DNA from: Phalacrocorax aristotelis
Taxonomy: Eukaryota; Chordata; Aves; Suliformes; Phalacrocoracidae
NCBI RefSeq assembly: GCF_949628215.1
Contig: NC_134282.1
Span: 5,665,223 to 5,729,222, forward strand
Direction of reading: 5' to 3'
Length of the DNA: 64,000 nt
The notes under the pieces are model-generated. The model was given only the letters and a program-made list of their open reading frames with translations, had not been told where the DNA came from and made no database searches. This document shows, piece by piece, positions 40,029 to 49,555 of this stretch. Made by a program: the position numbers and the translations under genes. Position 1 is the stretch's first letter. Every line of letters begins with the position of its first letter.

Positions 40029-40317
40029 TTTTAAATAGCTGAGTTTTTCTATCAGACATCATGTTAATCATCTTTAAGACTACTTAAATGACACTTCTCT
40101 ATTATAACATTTTTCTGATTCAGGGATACAGCAGCTTGTAAAAATCAGTTTGCTGCTGTAAATTCATGGTCTTTATGTAAAATTCTTTCTTTACTTACTA
40201 AGCTTGATACTTAGCGGTGTTATCAAACCATGAGGTTGATGCCACCAGTAAAATCAGATCTGAAAACTTAACAACATTACAGCCAAAGCAGAAAGTTGAT
40301 GTCTATGTTGATCTTAC

Positions 40318-40367
40318 CTGGTTTGACTGTATCCGGGAATCCATGGCATTCACATCAGATGAATCAG
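40318..40367 (-). CDS. LRRC77: LRR protein, short exon upstream of the linker
   Basis: This 50-nt exon encodes DSSDVNAMDSRIQSNQ after completing an alanine codon with the last base of the exon at 41210. The acceptor is TCTCTCTCTAG and the donor is CAG|GTAAGA, both good. It leaves phase 0, as the exon at 31175 needs. Support comes from paired splice sites, phase agreement on both sides and the lack of a stop. There is no domain signature. A micro-exon of this size could occur by chance, so confidence is moderate. Confidence 0.62.
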
Positions 40368-41209
40368 CTAGAGAGAGAGAATTTCTTTGAATATTTCACC
40401 AGTAAAATCTGCATGGATGCTTACAGGAAGCACTAGAAAAGGAACACAATATTGAACGCACATACCCTCATCTGTGCTTCAGCAGATAAGCAGGCACACT
40501 TGCATAAACTAACTGGTTATTTTGCTGAGTTACCTAGGCAACAAATTTCTTTTTGTCCTGCCCATTCAGGATTCCAGTAAACTATTTGACTCCCACTGGT
40601 AGGACTTGGAGGGCATTCACAGGGAAAAGCCAAGTACAGCAGAATAAAGTCTTGGTGAGAAGAGCAGTTAGTGAAACATTTCATCAGGGTTACTGGACAA
40701 AAAGGAATCAACAAATAGCTGCATCAATAATTGGCATGAAAACTGTGTACGTCTGGTTTTCTAAGGTGTTATAAACCTATGAATTCCAAGAGGGTTGGAG
40801 GGGCTGTAACTGAGCAACAAGTACTGAAACTTGGTCCTCTCTTCTGGAAAAACAATGGCCTTGCAAGGCATAATGACAATATCTGGCACTGAAGATTGAG
40901 TCTCTCCATTGGTTTTATGGTCTTTGGATCAAGCCATAAAAAGAGATGTTTATGGAATGAAGAATAGCATTCTTATTTGGTTAAGAAGGGACTTACTTCA
41001 GTATCAAGTCTGACTTTTCTAATAAAATGTACGTCAACAATTTGTGGATGAAGTAGACTTTTTCTGACATTAAAGAAAGATCATTTATAAGTAATGTTTT
41101 GATTTTTTTACTCAAAAGTTTCTTTTCAAAGACATAATGGACATAACTTGCCTTCTTTTGCATTTGGCAACTTATCTGTGGGTGTGTGAAAGAGAAAATA
41201 AAATCATAC
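40368..41209 (-). other. LRRC77: LRR gene intron
   Basis: An 842-bp intron with donor CTTGCG|GTATGA and a pyrimidine-rich acceptor ending CTCTAG. No other feature is evident. Confidence 0.55.
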
Positions 41210-41306
41210 CGCAAGTGAAGTCGGTGGCATGCAGGACTCCTGTTGATTGATGTGCAATACTGATTTCTCCGAAGAGATATATTTCCACTTTCACCTTAAA
41301 ACGCAG
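41210..41306 (-). CDS. LRRC77: LRR protein, beta-rich exon (5' boundary uncertain)
   Basis: The open frame reads VKVEIYLFGEISIAHQ and then STGVLHATDFTC, with coding-like third-position use and alternating hydrophobic residues suggesting beta strands. The donor is G|GTATGA; the single leftover base completes the alanine codon of the exon at 40318. The 3' boundary is fair. The 5' boundary is weak: AAAAAG|CTG (41306) and TTTAAG|GTG (41294) both keep phase 0 but lack a good pyrimidine tract, and the frame stays open further upstream to 41519. No domain recognised. Confidence 0.55.
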
Positions 41307-42525
41307 CTTTTTATATTGAACAAAATTATTGCATCCCCAATCCACAGATGCACATAAGCTTATGCTTAACCTTTTAGCCCTTAAGAGTAATGCCATTGAA
41401 TTCAGCTGGAGCAGAATCACACTTGTATGTGCATATAGAAAAAACCCAAAGGCTATCTGCCAGATATCTGCCAGATTTTTCACAAGAGATTGAACCAAGC
41501 ATTCTGTTACAGAGGTCACGGTTAGAACTCATTGAAGTTGATATGCAAACTGCCATCCATTTTAATGAGCTTTCTGTCAGTCTCACTTGTCTGAATGCCA
41601 TTTCTGCCTAATTCTCAAAATTTGAATCAACTTATCCAAAGCTGCCAAAACAAACAAGATCGGACGTTGATGAAGCCACCCAGAGGTGAAAACTCTGCTA
41701 TGAGGGCAGTCTCATTTGCCTCCAGCCATATCTTTACTATGAATCTCATGTTTCATCTTTTCATATGTTGATTGTGAATAATTCCCGATGGAATACAACA
41801 TTCATTAAGTACTTCCTAATTTATTGAACGTAAGTTTCATCAGGTAATTTTAATCATACAAAAATCATTCTAAATTCATTTTGATAACCAATTTCCTGTT
41901 GCAGTCTTGTAAGCTTCCTTTTACACTCTGTCATTTGAATCAGTATCTCTGGTTATTCTCCTGTCTAACTCTCGTCATTGCAGACGCCACCATATTTCCA
42001 TAAATTGTTGTATTTATTTGTGTAACTGCTGCCAACTGCTAAAGAGTTATGTTTCCATTTTTTGTGTGGAGAATTGATTACCTGAATTACATTGAAAAAA
42101 TTATTTCACTTCATTCATCAAAACCCTGCCTTCCTGAAACTCAGACCTTGCAAATATGGGAATACTTAGGAGTCACTAGAGCACTCCTTTATTAAACTGG
42201 CTTTACAAAGTTGTCATATGTTAGATATTTAAGATAAATAGGCATAATCTCTTTAAGTACGGAATGGGAAAACTACTCACAATACATTTGACTTATTCAG
42301 TCTGCCATTATCAATCTCAAATTTTTTATACTGGACGGACTTTCCTTTTGACCGAAATACTTTGCAGCTTTCCCTTCGTTTCTCCCCAGTACTTTCCTCC
42401 CTCACATGGACATCAGTTTCGTTCATATACCGGAATGTGCTTAGCTCTGTGCCCGCACACGCAATACACCAAACTCCACCTGCACAGCAAACCCATTTTA
42501 CATGCATATTTACAGACATGCTTAT

Positions 42526-42607
42526 TTGTACGTGTATATGTATTTGTATTTGTGTGTGTGCGTACATGTGTGTGCACGTTTACACGCATGTGCATACACA
42601 TACATAA
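42526..42607. repeat. Degenerate TG/CA-rich microsatellite
   Basis: An alternating purine-pyrimidine stretch built from TGTG, TGTA, TGCA and CACA steps over about 80 bp. It explains the Cys/Val/Thr/His-rich open frames that appear in several phases here. Confidence 0.8.
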
Positions 42608-43061
42608 CTAATGTGCAGAGACAGGCAGGGGAACAGTGTATAAGTATTCTTATACAGAGGAAAATTTTGTGGAAAGCCATTGAATTTCAATACAAATGTG
42701 CGTTAAACCATCTCTCCTCTCTTTCGAAGATCTATCCATTCTTACTTTTGTTTCAATGATGCAATATGTTCTACTGAACTACATTTCTGGTTGATGTTAC
42801 TCTATTGCTGGGCCAAGATGGTAAAAACTACCCAGCTCTACATATGCTAAGAAAGGAGGGAAAGAACAGGAAAGCATGCAAAAGCAATATTGTTGAATGA
42901 CAAACACAATTCGGTTGTTTAAAATTCAGAGACACCTGCCCCCATTGCAAGCAAAGAAGGAACCAAGAACTATGAATGTGTATTTACAGGCAGAACCTGT
43001 TCCTGACATCTCTGATTTTTTTTATCCCTATTCTTTCCCTGAGTCTTATTGTCAGAAAAGA

Positions 43062-43101
43062 TGTAGTTCAGATGAATGTCTTGTAGTTCAAATGAATGTC
43101 T
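43062..43101. repeat. Tandem duplication, 20-bp unit x2
   Basis: The unit TGTAGTTCAGATGAATGTCT occurs twice head to tail with one difference (G to A in TTCAGATG/TTCAAATG). The near identity suggests a recent local duplication. Confidence 0.85.
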
Positions 43102-43952
43102 TATTATTCACTGTCGGTAAGGGTAATAAAGATGTTCTCTGGCTGAAAACAGAAAGCAGGGACTCCTATGATCATGGGAAAAAGAAAAGAGAAGCATTAT
43201 GATGAGAACCATCTATTTTTTATTAAAGGTATTTGTCCATGCAGCTTTTGTCAGGAAATCCAAATAATTTGCTCCCACTTGCTTTCAGTTTGAAAAAATG
43301 GCAGCTTTGTGCTACAAGAAAGGAGAAACAGCCTTGTTTCTTCCCAGTGCTTCTTTTACAGGAAGGAGAGAGACGCACTGAAGCTGTCCACAATTCCTGC
43401 ATTTAGAGCTAGAAACTGGCATGTCCTGCCAAAAGAAATTAAATGTAATGAAAATGTGTTTCTGGTCAAATTCAGACACTGCATTTGCTGTATCACAGTG
43501 TATGCGTCCTGAGGGCAACATGACATTCTCCTTTCAGCAGTACTGGGGGTATTTAAGCATACTTGGGACTGATTTTCCATTGCTTTGGCTTCAGCTAAGT
43601 ACTGGTGCCTGCTCCTACACAGGTGTGAGTGCTGGCCTCACCAGACAGGGAATTTCTGAGTAACAAGCATTTTGCATTCACAAGGCACAGATATAAATAT
43701 CTACTTTAAACCAGGTCTACTAACTTCAGTAGAGAAGGCGTTCTTGATGCATATACATTCAAAAGACAAGACCTTAAAGTACCTCCATCTGGATGATGCT
43801 CCTTCCCCTTACTCTAAACAACACTGCCTTTCCACCCAAGGTCTGGTACTGTAGGACAGCAAATCTGTTGGCGGGACTTCCCAGAGCATGTGTTTGTAAT
43901 CACTGATAAGGGAGTTCACCATCAGCATATATTAGTCTTTCCTGCCAACCGA

Positions 43953-44084
43953 TTAGTTTCAGTCGGGTCCAGTAAAGGCCATCCACAGGCTTGAAATAGA
44001 ATGACTTCATCCAGTGCCTTAGTTTCAATCGGGTCCAGTAAAGGCCATCCACAGGCTTGAAATAGAATGACTTCATCCAGTGCC
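43953..44084. repeat. Tandem duplication, 66-bp unit x2
   Basis: Two adjacent 66-bp copies start at 43953 and 44019 with TTAGTTTC and end CATCCAGTGCC. I see one difference between them (CAGTCGGG versus CAATCGGG). The unit is a multiple of three, so two - strand frames stay open across both copies; one reads WMKSFYFKPVDGLYWTRLKL twice. It may be coding or chance: flanking acceptors are poor and the exit phase does not fit the exon at 41210. Confidence 0.9.
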
Positions 44085-44393
44085 TCTCTCTGCTTTAGCT
44101 GTTTTCATCCAAAATCTCCTCTGAAGCCAAATCTAGATTTTTTTTCATAGGTTCATTTCTCCCCCTCACCCCTTACATTTTGCTTTAACGGAGATGAGGC
44201 GACGTAAGCAGCAGCTTTTATTGAAGAAAAAAACAAAAAAGATTAAAACCCATACTATTCAGATCCATCCTGATCTTTAGACTTCAAAGAGGCCAAGACC
44301 ACTGCTGGCCTAAAGGGGAGTTATGAAGGTGCTGTTAAACTACTTTGAAACTCCAGTCACAGACCTGCCAGGCCACTGAACTAGTCTCAAACA

Positions 44394-44457
44394 TTAACTA
44401 AACCCACCTCCCAACTGCTCCACTTTAACTAAACCCACCTCCCAACTGCTCCACTTT
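44394..44457. repeat. Tandem duplication, 31-bp unit x2
   Basis: Two adjacent copies (starting 44394 and 44425) of a 31-bp unit containing AACTAAACCCACCTCCCAAC and CTGCTCCACTT, with no difference that I can see. Confidence 0.88.
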
Positions 44458-45040
44458 GCCTTGCTCTGCCAGCTCCAGGCTCTATTCCAGCAGTTGGGAT
44501 ATATGAATTTTCTTTTCTCCTTGACTTGTGCTGGGGGAAGAAGGGGATCCTGCCTTCTGCAGGAAACATTACCTGCTGTTGTTGCTTCTTCAGGCAAACA
44601 AATCTTGTTAAAATCTAAGTGACCAGATGTAATTCTCTTGATTAAGGTAGTTTAATATTTCTACTGATACTTGTACTTTAATGTGTTCTTTCAGACCTCA
44701 TAGTTCTTGTAGCTGAATTGTGAAAGATCAGCAGCTGAGCTTCACTAGTATTCCTCCTCATTTTGCATGCTGCTTTTGCTGTTTTGTAGAGCTAATGAAT
44801 ACGAAATGAAGCCGCAAGAGTGTGTTTGCTCTATTGCTAGCAAGGCATGAAGTACTTCTTTTTACAGCTGTGGAGTACATCCAGAATATTCATAACAGTG
44901 TCGCAGGAGATGTGATTCAATGTGTGACATTTAGTGTGCTATTGTGTGACACCAGATGATTAATGCTCACAGCAAAACACAGGCTGGTTTAAATAAACAA
45001 AATTAAATATATTTTTATGATTACAGAAATAATGTGTTAC

Positions 45041-45278
45041 ATCTCTGAGGGAATATCAGCTGCTGCTCCCAACTCTTCATATTCGTTGCCTTGTTTTTAA
45101 ATGCTTTGATTGTCCACTGGATTTTTCTACCACATAAATCTATTGACACATTGGTCCAACAAGGCGAGTCAGTGATTTGGACAGTAGCTTGGGACAGACA
45201 GAGTGGGTAGCTGTACATCAGTCTCCATCTTGTTTTACGATCAGCAATGTACAGCATCATATCATTCCCATTTTCAGC
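45041..45278 (-). CDS. Candidate upstream exon of the LRR gene
   Basis: The - strand frame of about 79 codons starts after a fair acceptor (ATCTTTCTAAG) with AENGNDMMLYIADRKTRWRL and later has CGRKIQWTIKAFKNKATNMK, with four tryptophans and coding-like codon use. Entry is phase 0, matching the candidate exon at 48627. The suggested donor (AGAT|GTAACA) is weak and leaves phase 1, which does not fit the exon at 41210 as drawn; an internal donor (TGTG|GTAGAA) is an alternative. No family recognised. It may be an N-terminal exon of the LRR gene, of another gene, or a chance frame. Confidence 0.4.
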
Positions 45279-45823
45279 CTTAGAAAGATATCATGAGAGT
45301 TTAAAAGGGCGGGGACATTCACCCAGTGCCAAACTAGCAAAATTCTTCCTTCCCTGCCCCAAGGGCATCAGACCGACTGTACTTGTTGGTCACTCAGAAT
45401 GAAGGCTGCTTTCTCTGTTCCGACAATGTTATTTTCTGTAGAATGAGTCATTTGGGCTACAGTCAAATGGGTGGATCAGAGACCAGTTCTAAGTCCAGTG
45501 TGTGCCCTGGCAGTGCTCCAGCTGCATGTTGGAGCAAAACCATATGATTCAAACCACCATCCCTCCGCATCTTCCCCTCCATGGGAAGGAAATGCAGGCA
45601 TGCAAACCACTGGACCATATCCATGGTAATCAGGTCTTCGCTTTGGTGATCACAGGCACAGCAGTCAAGGGGAAGGCAAAAGGAGAGCCAGCACCACAGC
45701 AGAGGCAGAGCCACCACTTCTCTTCAAATCTCAGACCTTAGCTGACAGGCAGGTAAAACAGCAGTTGCTTACACAACAGCCTTGCCCCTTGGGAAGCAAA
45801 ATTTTAACCTGCAAGGTTCTAGG

Positions 45824-45903
45824 TAAGTTCTGGGATGGAGGACAGGAGAAAAGACTGTGACTTTAAGTTCTGAGATAGAGGGCAGGAGCAAAGACCATGA
45901 GTT
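45824..45903. repeat. Diverged tandem duplication, 40-bp unit x2
   Basis: Two adjacent copies start TAAGTTCTGGGATGGAGGAC and TAAGTTCTGAGATAGAGGGC with period 40. The copies differ at roughly a fifth of positions, so this is older than the three duplications at 43-44.5 kb. Confidence 0.75.
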
Positions 45904-46994
45904 TATACTCCTCTACCAATTGTGTTCAGGGAGAAACTGAGTCCTAACTGCTGTGTCTGTGCAGGTTTAGAAAGTGTTACAGCAGCATAAGTCACCAGCA
46001 GCATTACTGCCGTACTTACAATGGCACGACACACAAAAGAACAACACTATCATAGATCCCTTTAGCTTATTAGGAGAGTGTGTCTTCAATATGTCAACAC
46101 ACCTGCAAAATGAATAATCTCCAAGCCCCGTTTAAAAATAAAAAAAGGGCTTAGTACAGAAAATGTAAAAAATAAGCAGGGCTTTACAGAATGAAATATA
46201 AATGTAAAACATGTTTTCCACTTGAAAACCTCTGTTTATGGAGACGTCAGGATGCATTTTCTGTGGAAACAGTAAAGACTTCGATCTGCCTTTTTCTTCA
46301 ATACTCTTCAGATTATCATGCTTACAACTAAGGGCGGGAAATGGGCTGCCAGATGGTTAATGGCCCTTCTGAAAAATAGCCTTCTATGTTGCTTTTTGGA
46401 AGTCACTTGCAATGGAACTATCATAATATAATCTCTGTACTCTTGTCATTCATAGAAGGAAGCATATTTTAAGCAGGTGTTATCAAGGCTAAGAAAGCCT
46501 GAATTGTCTTCAAGATACTTCTTCATGCACTGCCAGTAAGTCTACTAACAAGTTGCTGTATCTAGAAAATACATGCAAAGTAATAGAGACAGCATATAAG
46601 GGAATGAGTCCTGCCAGCTCCTCAAATGGGGTTCGTGGCTCCTCTTCAGAGCCCTCTGTGTTGACAGCGGCTGGGTGGATGGCGAGCTTTGCCACTGTCC
46701 ATCGTGTTAAACACAGATATCCCTTCACTTCCCCAGGATCCTCTGTCTTCATCTGTCTGCTTATATTAACCTTGTGAATTCTCTGTGCTATGATTGTAGG
46801 CAGAGGAATATGCTGCCAACAGTCTCAAGAAGCCTGAATTAGTCTCATTTAACTTCAGGGACCTACAGGCAGGAACCTTGCCAAGCTAGGCGCTCTGAAC
46901 AGTTACTGAGAAAGGGGGAAGGGTAAGCAACCTTTTTATTCCATTATAGGCATCCTGCACCAAGGAAAAGTCCTCCAGCCTCTGTTGTTTTCCT

Positions 46995-47178
46995 TTTCAT
47001 TACAATTTATTATTTTTATCATTATTATTGTTATTACTTTAATTACTCAACTGTTTTTATCTCAACCCATGGGTTTTCTTACTTTTGCTATTCAGATTCT
47101 CTCTCCATCCCACCGGGGTGGGGAGGGTGGGTGAGCGGCTCTGTGGTGCTTGGTTGCTGACTGGGGCTAAACCGCAAC
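46995..47178 (+). mobile_element. Avian endogenous retrovirus LTR fragment (3' part)
   Basis: An ATT-repeat run (TTATCATTATTATTGTTATT) leads into an AACTGTTTTTATCTCAACCC stretch, then a C-rich and G-rich segment with GTGGTGCTTGGTTGCTGACT and GGGGCTAAACCGCAAC. This matches the general pattern of the R/U5 end of bird ERV LTRs as I remember it. No retroviral coding region adjoins it, so it is a solo or truncated LTR relic. The left edge is not defined. Confidence 0.45.
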
Positions 47179-47199
47179 CCCAAGTTAAAGCATGTTATT

Positions 47200-48200
47200 A
47201 AAGGCTTTGTCCTAATTCATCTTAAACACTGACAGCCTTGGGGCATCGACCATGGCTCTAGGAAGCCTGTTCCAGTGTTTGACCACCCTATTGGTAAATA
47301 AATGCTTCCTAATGTCAAGTCTAAACCTCTCCTGGCACAGCTTTGAACCATTCCCATGCGCCCTATCACTGGATGCCAGGGAGGAGAGCTCACCACCTCA
47401 GTCTCTACTCCCTCTCCTTGGGAAGCTGGAGAGAGCAATGAGGTTGCCCCTCAGCCTGCTTTGCGCAGAGTCCTCAGCTGCTCCTCGCAGGACGAGCCTT
47501 CATCCCTTTCACCAACTTTGTTGCCCTCTTCCGGACACATTCAAGGACCTCAACATCCTTCTTAAGTTGTGGGGCCCAGAACTGCACATGGTGCTCAAGG
47601 TGAGGCTGCACTAACACTGAATACAGCAGGGTAACCCCCTCCCTTGACCGGCTGGTTGTGCTGTGTTTGATGCCCCCCAGGATGTGGTTTGCCCTCTCGG
47701 CTGCCAGGGCACACAGCTGCTCCTACTGAGCCAGCCAGTACCCCCAGATCCCTTTCTGCACAACAGCTCTCCAGCCACTCCTCTCCCAGATTATGCTTGT
47801 GCCTGGCATTACCCCAGCCTAGGTACAGAATCTGGCATTGCAACTTGTTAAATTTCATCCCATTAATCATAGCCCAGCGCTCCAATGCAGATGCATCTGC
47901 AAGGCCTCTTGACCCTCAAGAGAGTCAACAGCACCTCCCAGTTTGGTATCACAAGCAAACTTGCTGATGGTACATTCAACTCCCGCATCCAGATCAGTGA
48001 TCAATATATTGAACAGGACTGGCCCTAGGACCGAGCCCTGAAGAGCACCGCTGGTGGCCAGTCACCAGCCAGATGTAGCCCCGTTCACTGCGACCCTTTG
48101 AGCCCTGCCAGCCAGTGTGCCGTGCACCCACTCATCCCACAGTTGGACAACTTGTCCAGAAGGATGCTGCGAGGGACATCCTGCATGCTTACAGTCTTGA
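47200..48200 (-). mobile_element. CR1 LINE fragment, antisense, about 1 kb
   Basis: On the - strand this carries the characteristic CR1 3' half. On the + strand it shows GGAAGCCTGTTCCAGTGTTT, then AACTTTGTTGCCCTCTTCC, GGGGCCCAGAACTGCACATG, CCTCCCAGTTTGGTATCAC and GGACTGGCCCTAGGACCGAG. These correspond to the end of the reverse-transcriptase ORF and the 3' UTR. The frame is broken by changes, so it is dead. The octamer tail is missing at the LTR-proximal end and the copy is 5'-truncated at a T run (48202-48217). Confidence 0.88.
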
Positions 48201-48201
48201 C

Positions 48202-48217
48202 TTTTTTTTTTTTTTTT
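48202..48217. repeat. Poly(T) tract
   Basis: Sixteen T residues directly adjoin the truncated end of the antisense CR1 copy. Confidence 0.8.
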
Positions 48218-48626
48218 AGAAACACTGTGATTAAAAGTCCATTTCATAGTTTCAGGTTAGTGGCCTGAAGTAGTTTCTGTGAATTGGGCAAAAACTGAGT
48301 TCTTACTAATCACACAAAATCATAGGTATGTCAGTTCCCACCCGGTTCTTTGTACTCATGCTTCAGGGCATAGCCTGAGAAAAATCTGCACATGGTCCAA
48401 AACTGACTGAAACTGATGGTAATTTTTTTTTTAATGGACTACAAAGGAATTTGGAACAGGCTCCAGATGCTTCTGATTAAATCTAGCTTTTTCTGATTAT
48501 GCTCTTTGCTATGAGTGCTTTGGACACTATGTGATTGTTTGATTTAAACGCTTAAGGTTACTAGACGTTCCCTAATTTCTCCTCAGAGGTAAGTGCACTT
48601 TCTCCCATAGGATATCTTACGCCTAC

Positions 48627-48713
48627 CTCATTGTAATCATCATAGTGAAGAGGAAGAAATGGTAACATCCTCGGCTTTTGTAAGTGCTTGATACAGCAAG
48701 CTATTTTACTCAT
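48627..48713 (-). CDS. Candidate 5' exon of the LRR gene, with possible start codon
   Basis: From an ATG at 48713 (- strand) the frame runs MSKIACCIKHLQKPRMLPFL, then PLHYDDYNE, to a donor GAG|GTAGGC in phase 0. An earlier in-frame ATG lies at 48737, and a TGA stop closes the frame further upstream, which fits a first coding exon. The phase agrees with the candidate exon at 45041. Against it: no clear promoter or CpG cluster upstream, only 29-37 codons, and no recognised domain. It could also be internal or chance. Confidence 0.33.
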
Positions 48714-49128
48714 GGCTCCAAGCTCTCTCTGTCCCATGTGCCATGATTCAAAAGGTCAGTAATCAAGAGATCACCTCCTTGCTTTGTTCCATACATGTAT
48801 GCACATTAAACTTCGAACGGCCCTGGAAAATAAATGAATTAAAAGTATTCAAGGTTAGCCTGTTCAGCTTGCACCCTATGAAACTGTAAGACTAGCACTG
48901 AAATACTGTGACAAGTCACAAATAATTTCTGTTCAAAAAATCTGAAGTGAACTTTTAAACTGTAACACATTGTCTCCAACTCTTTTTTTGTTTAGACCAA
49001 GGAGAAAATTCTGCAGAGCAAAAAAATTGATGGAGACACACACGTAAAACACGTAGCAGCAACATTAGAATTGGCCTTTTTTACCTCGCTGTGTGTTTCA
49101 TTGAGGGGTTTCATAGCAGCTCAGCTGA

Positions 49129-49555
49129 TCATAGAATAGAATCATAGAATCATTAAGGTTGGAAAAGACCTCTAGGATCATCAAGTCCAACCACCAACCC
49201 AACACCCCCAGGCCTCCGAAACCATGCCCTGAAGTGCCACGTCTACACGTTTTTTTGAACACTTCCAGGGATGGTGACTCCCCCACCTCTCTGGGCAGCC
49301 TGTTCCAGTGCCTGACCACTTTGTCAGTGAAGAAGTTTTTCCCAATATCCAAACTAAACCTCCCCTGATGCAGCTTGAAGCCGCTTCCTTTCGTCCTATC
49401 GCTAGTGACCCGGGAGAAAAGACCAACCCCCACCTTGCTCCAACCTCCTTTCAGGCAGCTGCAGAGAGCGATAAGGTCTCCCCTCAGCCTCCTCTTCTCC
49501 AGGCTAAACAACCCCAGCTCCCTCAGCCGCTCCTCATAAGACCTGCTCTCCAGAG
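49129..49555 (-). mobile_element. CR1 LINE 3' end, antisense, with octamer tail
   Basis: The + strand begins ATCATAGAATAGAATCATAG, the reverse complement of the CR1 octamer tail, then AAGGTTGGAAAAGACCTCTA and TCATCAAGTCCAACC. It continues with GGCAGCCTGTTCCAGTGCCT and AAGAAGTTTTTCCCAATATC to CTCATAAGACCTGCTCTCCA. This is about 430 bp of a 5'-truncated CR1 with an intact 3' terminus. The fragment keeps a long open frame on the - strand (49098-49658) that reflects the CR1 ORF2 C-terminus. It is better preserved than the 47.2-kb copy, so probably younger. Confidence 0.95.

Larger units (their letters stand above)
31259..40317 (-). other. LRRC77: LRR gene large intron
   Basis: An intron of about 9.06 kb, donor CAG|GTAAGA. 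The flanking exons are compatible (phase 0 to 0), so no further exon is required, though one of 3n length could be missed. It contains an AT-rich, TAAT-motif-rich segment at 37.02-37.26 kb and an old CR1 trace at 39.99 kb. Open frames inside it show no recognisable motif. Confidence 0.6.
41307..45040 (-). other. LRRC77: LRR gene intron or gap, possibly with a missed exon
   Basis: If the candidate exon at 45041-45278 belongs to the gene, it ends in phase 1 while the exon at 41210 appears to start in phase 0. Either an exon is missed here or a boundary is wrong. The region holds a TG/CA-rich microsatellite (42.53-42.61 kb) and three tandem duplications (43.06, 43.95 and 44.39 kb). A strong acceptor with open sequence near 43107-43168 exists, but I could not fix a frame. 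Confidence 0.4.
45279..48626 (-). other. Possible intron with repeat insertions
   Basis: Between the two candidate 5' exons. It contains a diverged 40-bp tandem duplication, an LTR fragment and a long antisense CR1. An open frame at 46510-46752 (- strand) has no usable acceptor and is not called. Confidence 0.4.

Noticed and set aside
42264-42611. Cys/Val/Thr-rich open frames on both strands
   Set aside because: They are translations of the TG/CA-rich microsatellite and its flanks.
43107-43168. Possible exon with a strong - strand acceptor (CTTTTTCCCATGATCATAG)
   Set aside because: All three frames are open over this short stretch, the only donor (ACA|GTGAAT) is mediocre, and one junction with the exon at 45041 would create a stop. 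The frame cannot be fixed.
46510-46752. - strand frame of 80 codons with coding-like composition
   Set aside because: No pyrimidine-rich acceptor upstream, no known motif, and the flanking candidate exons already join in phase 0. It may be part of an unrecognised repeat.
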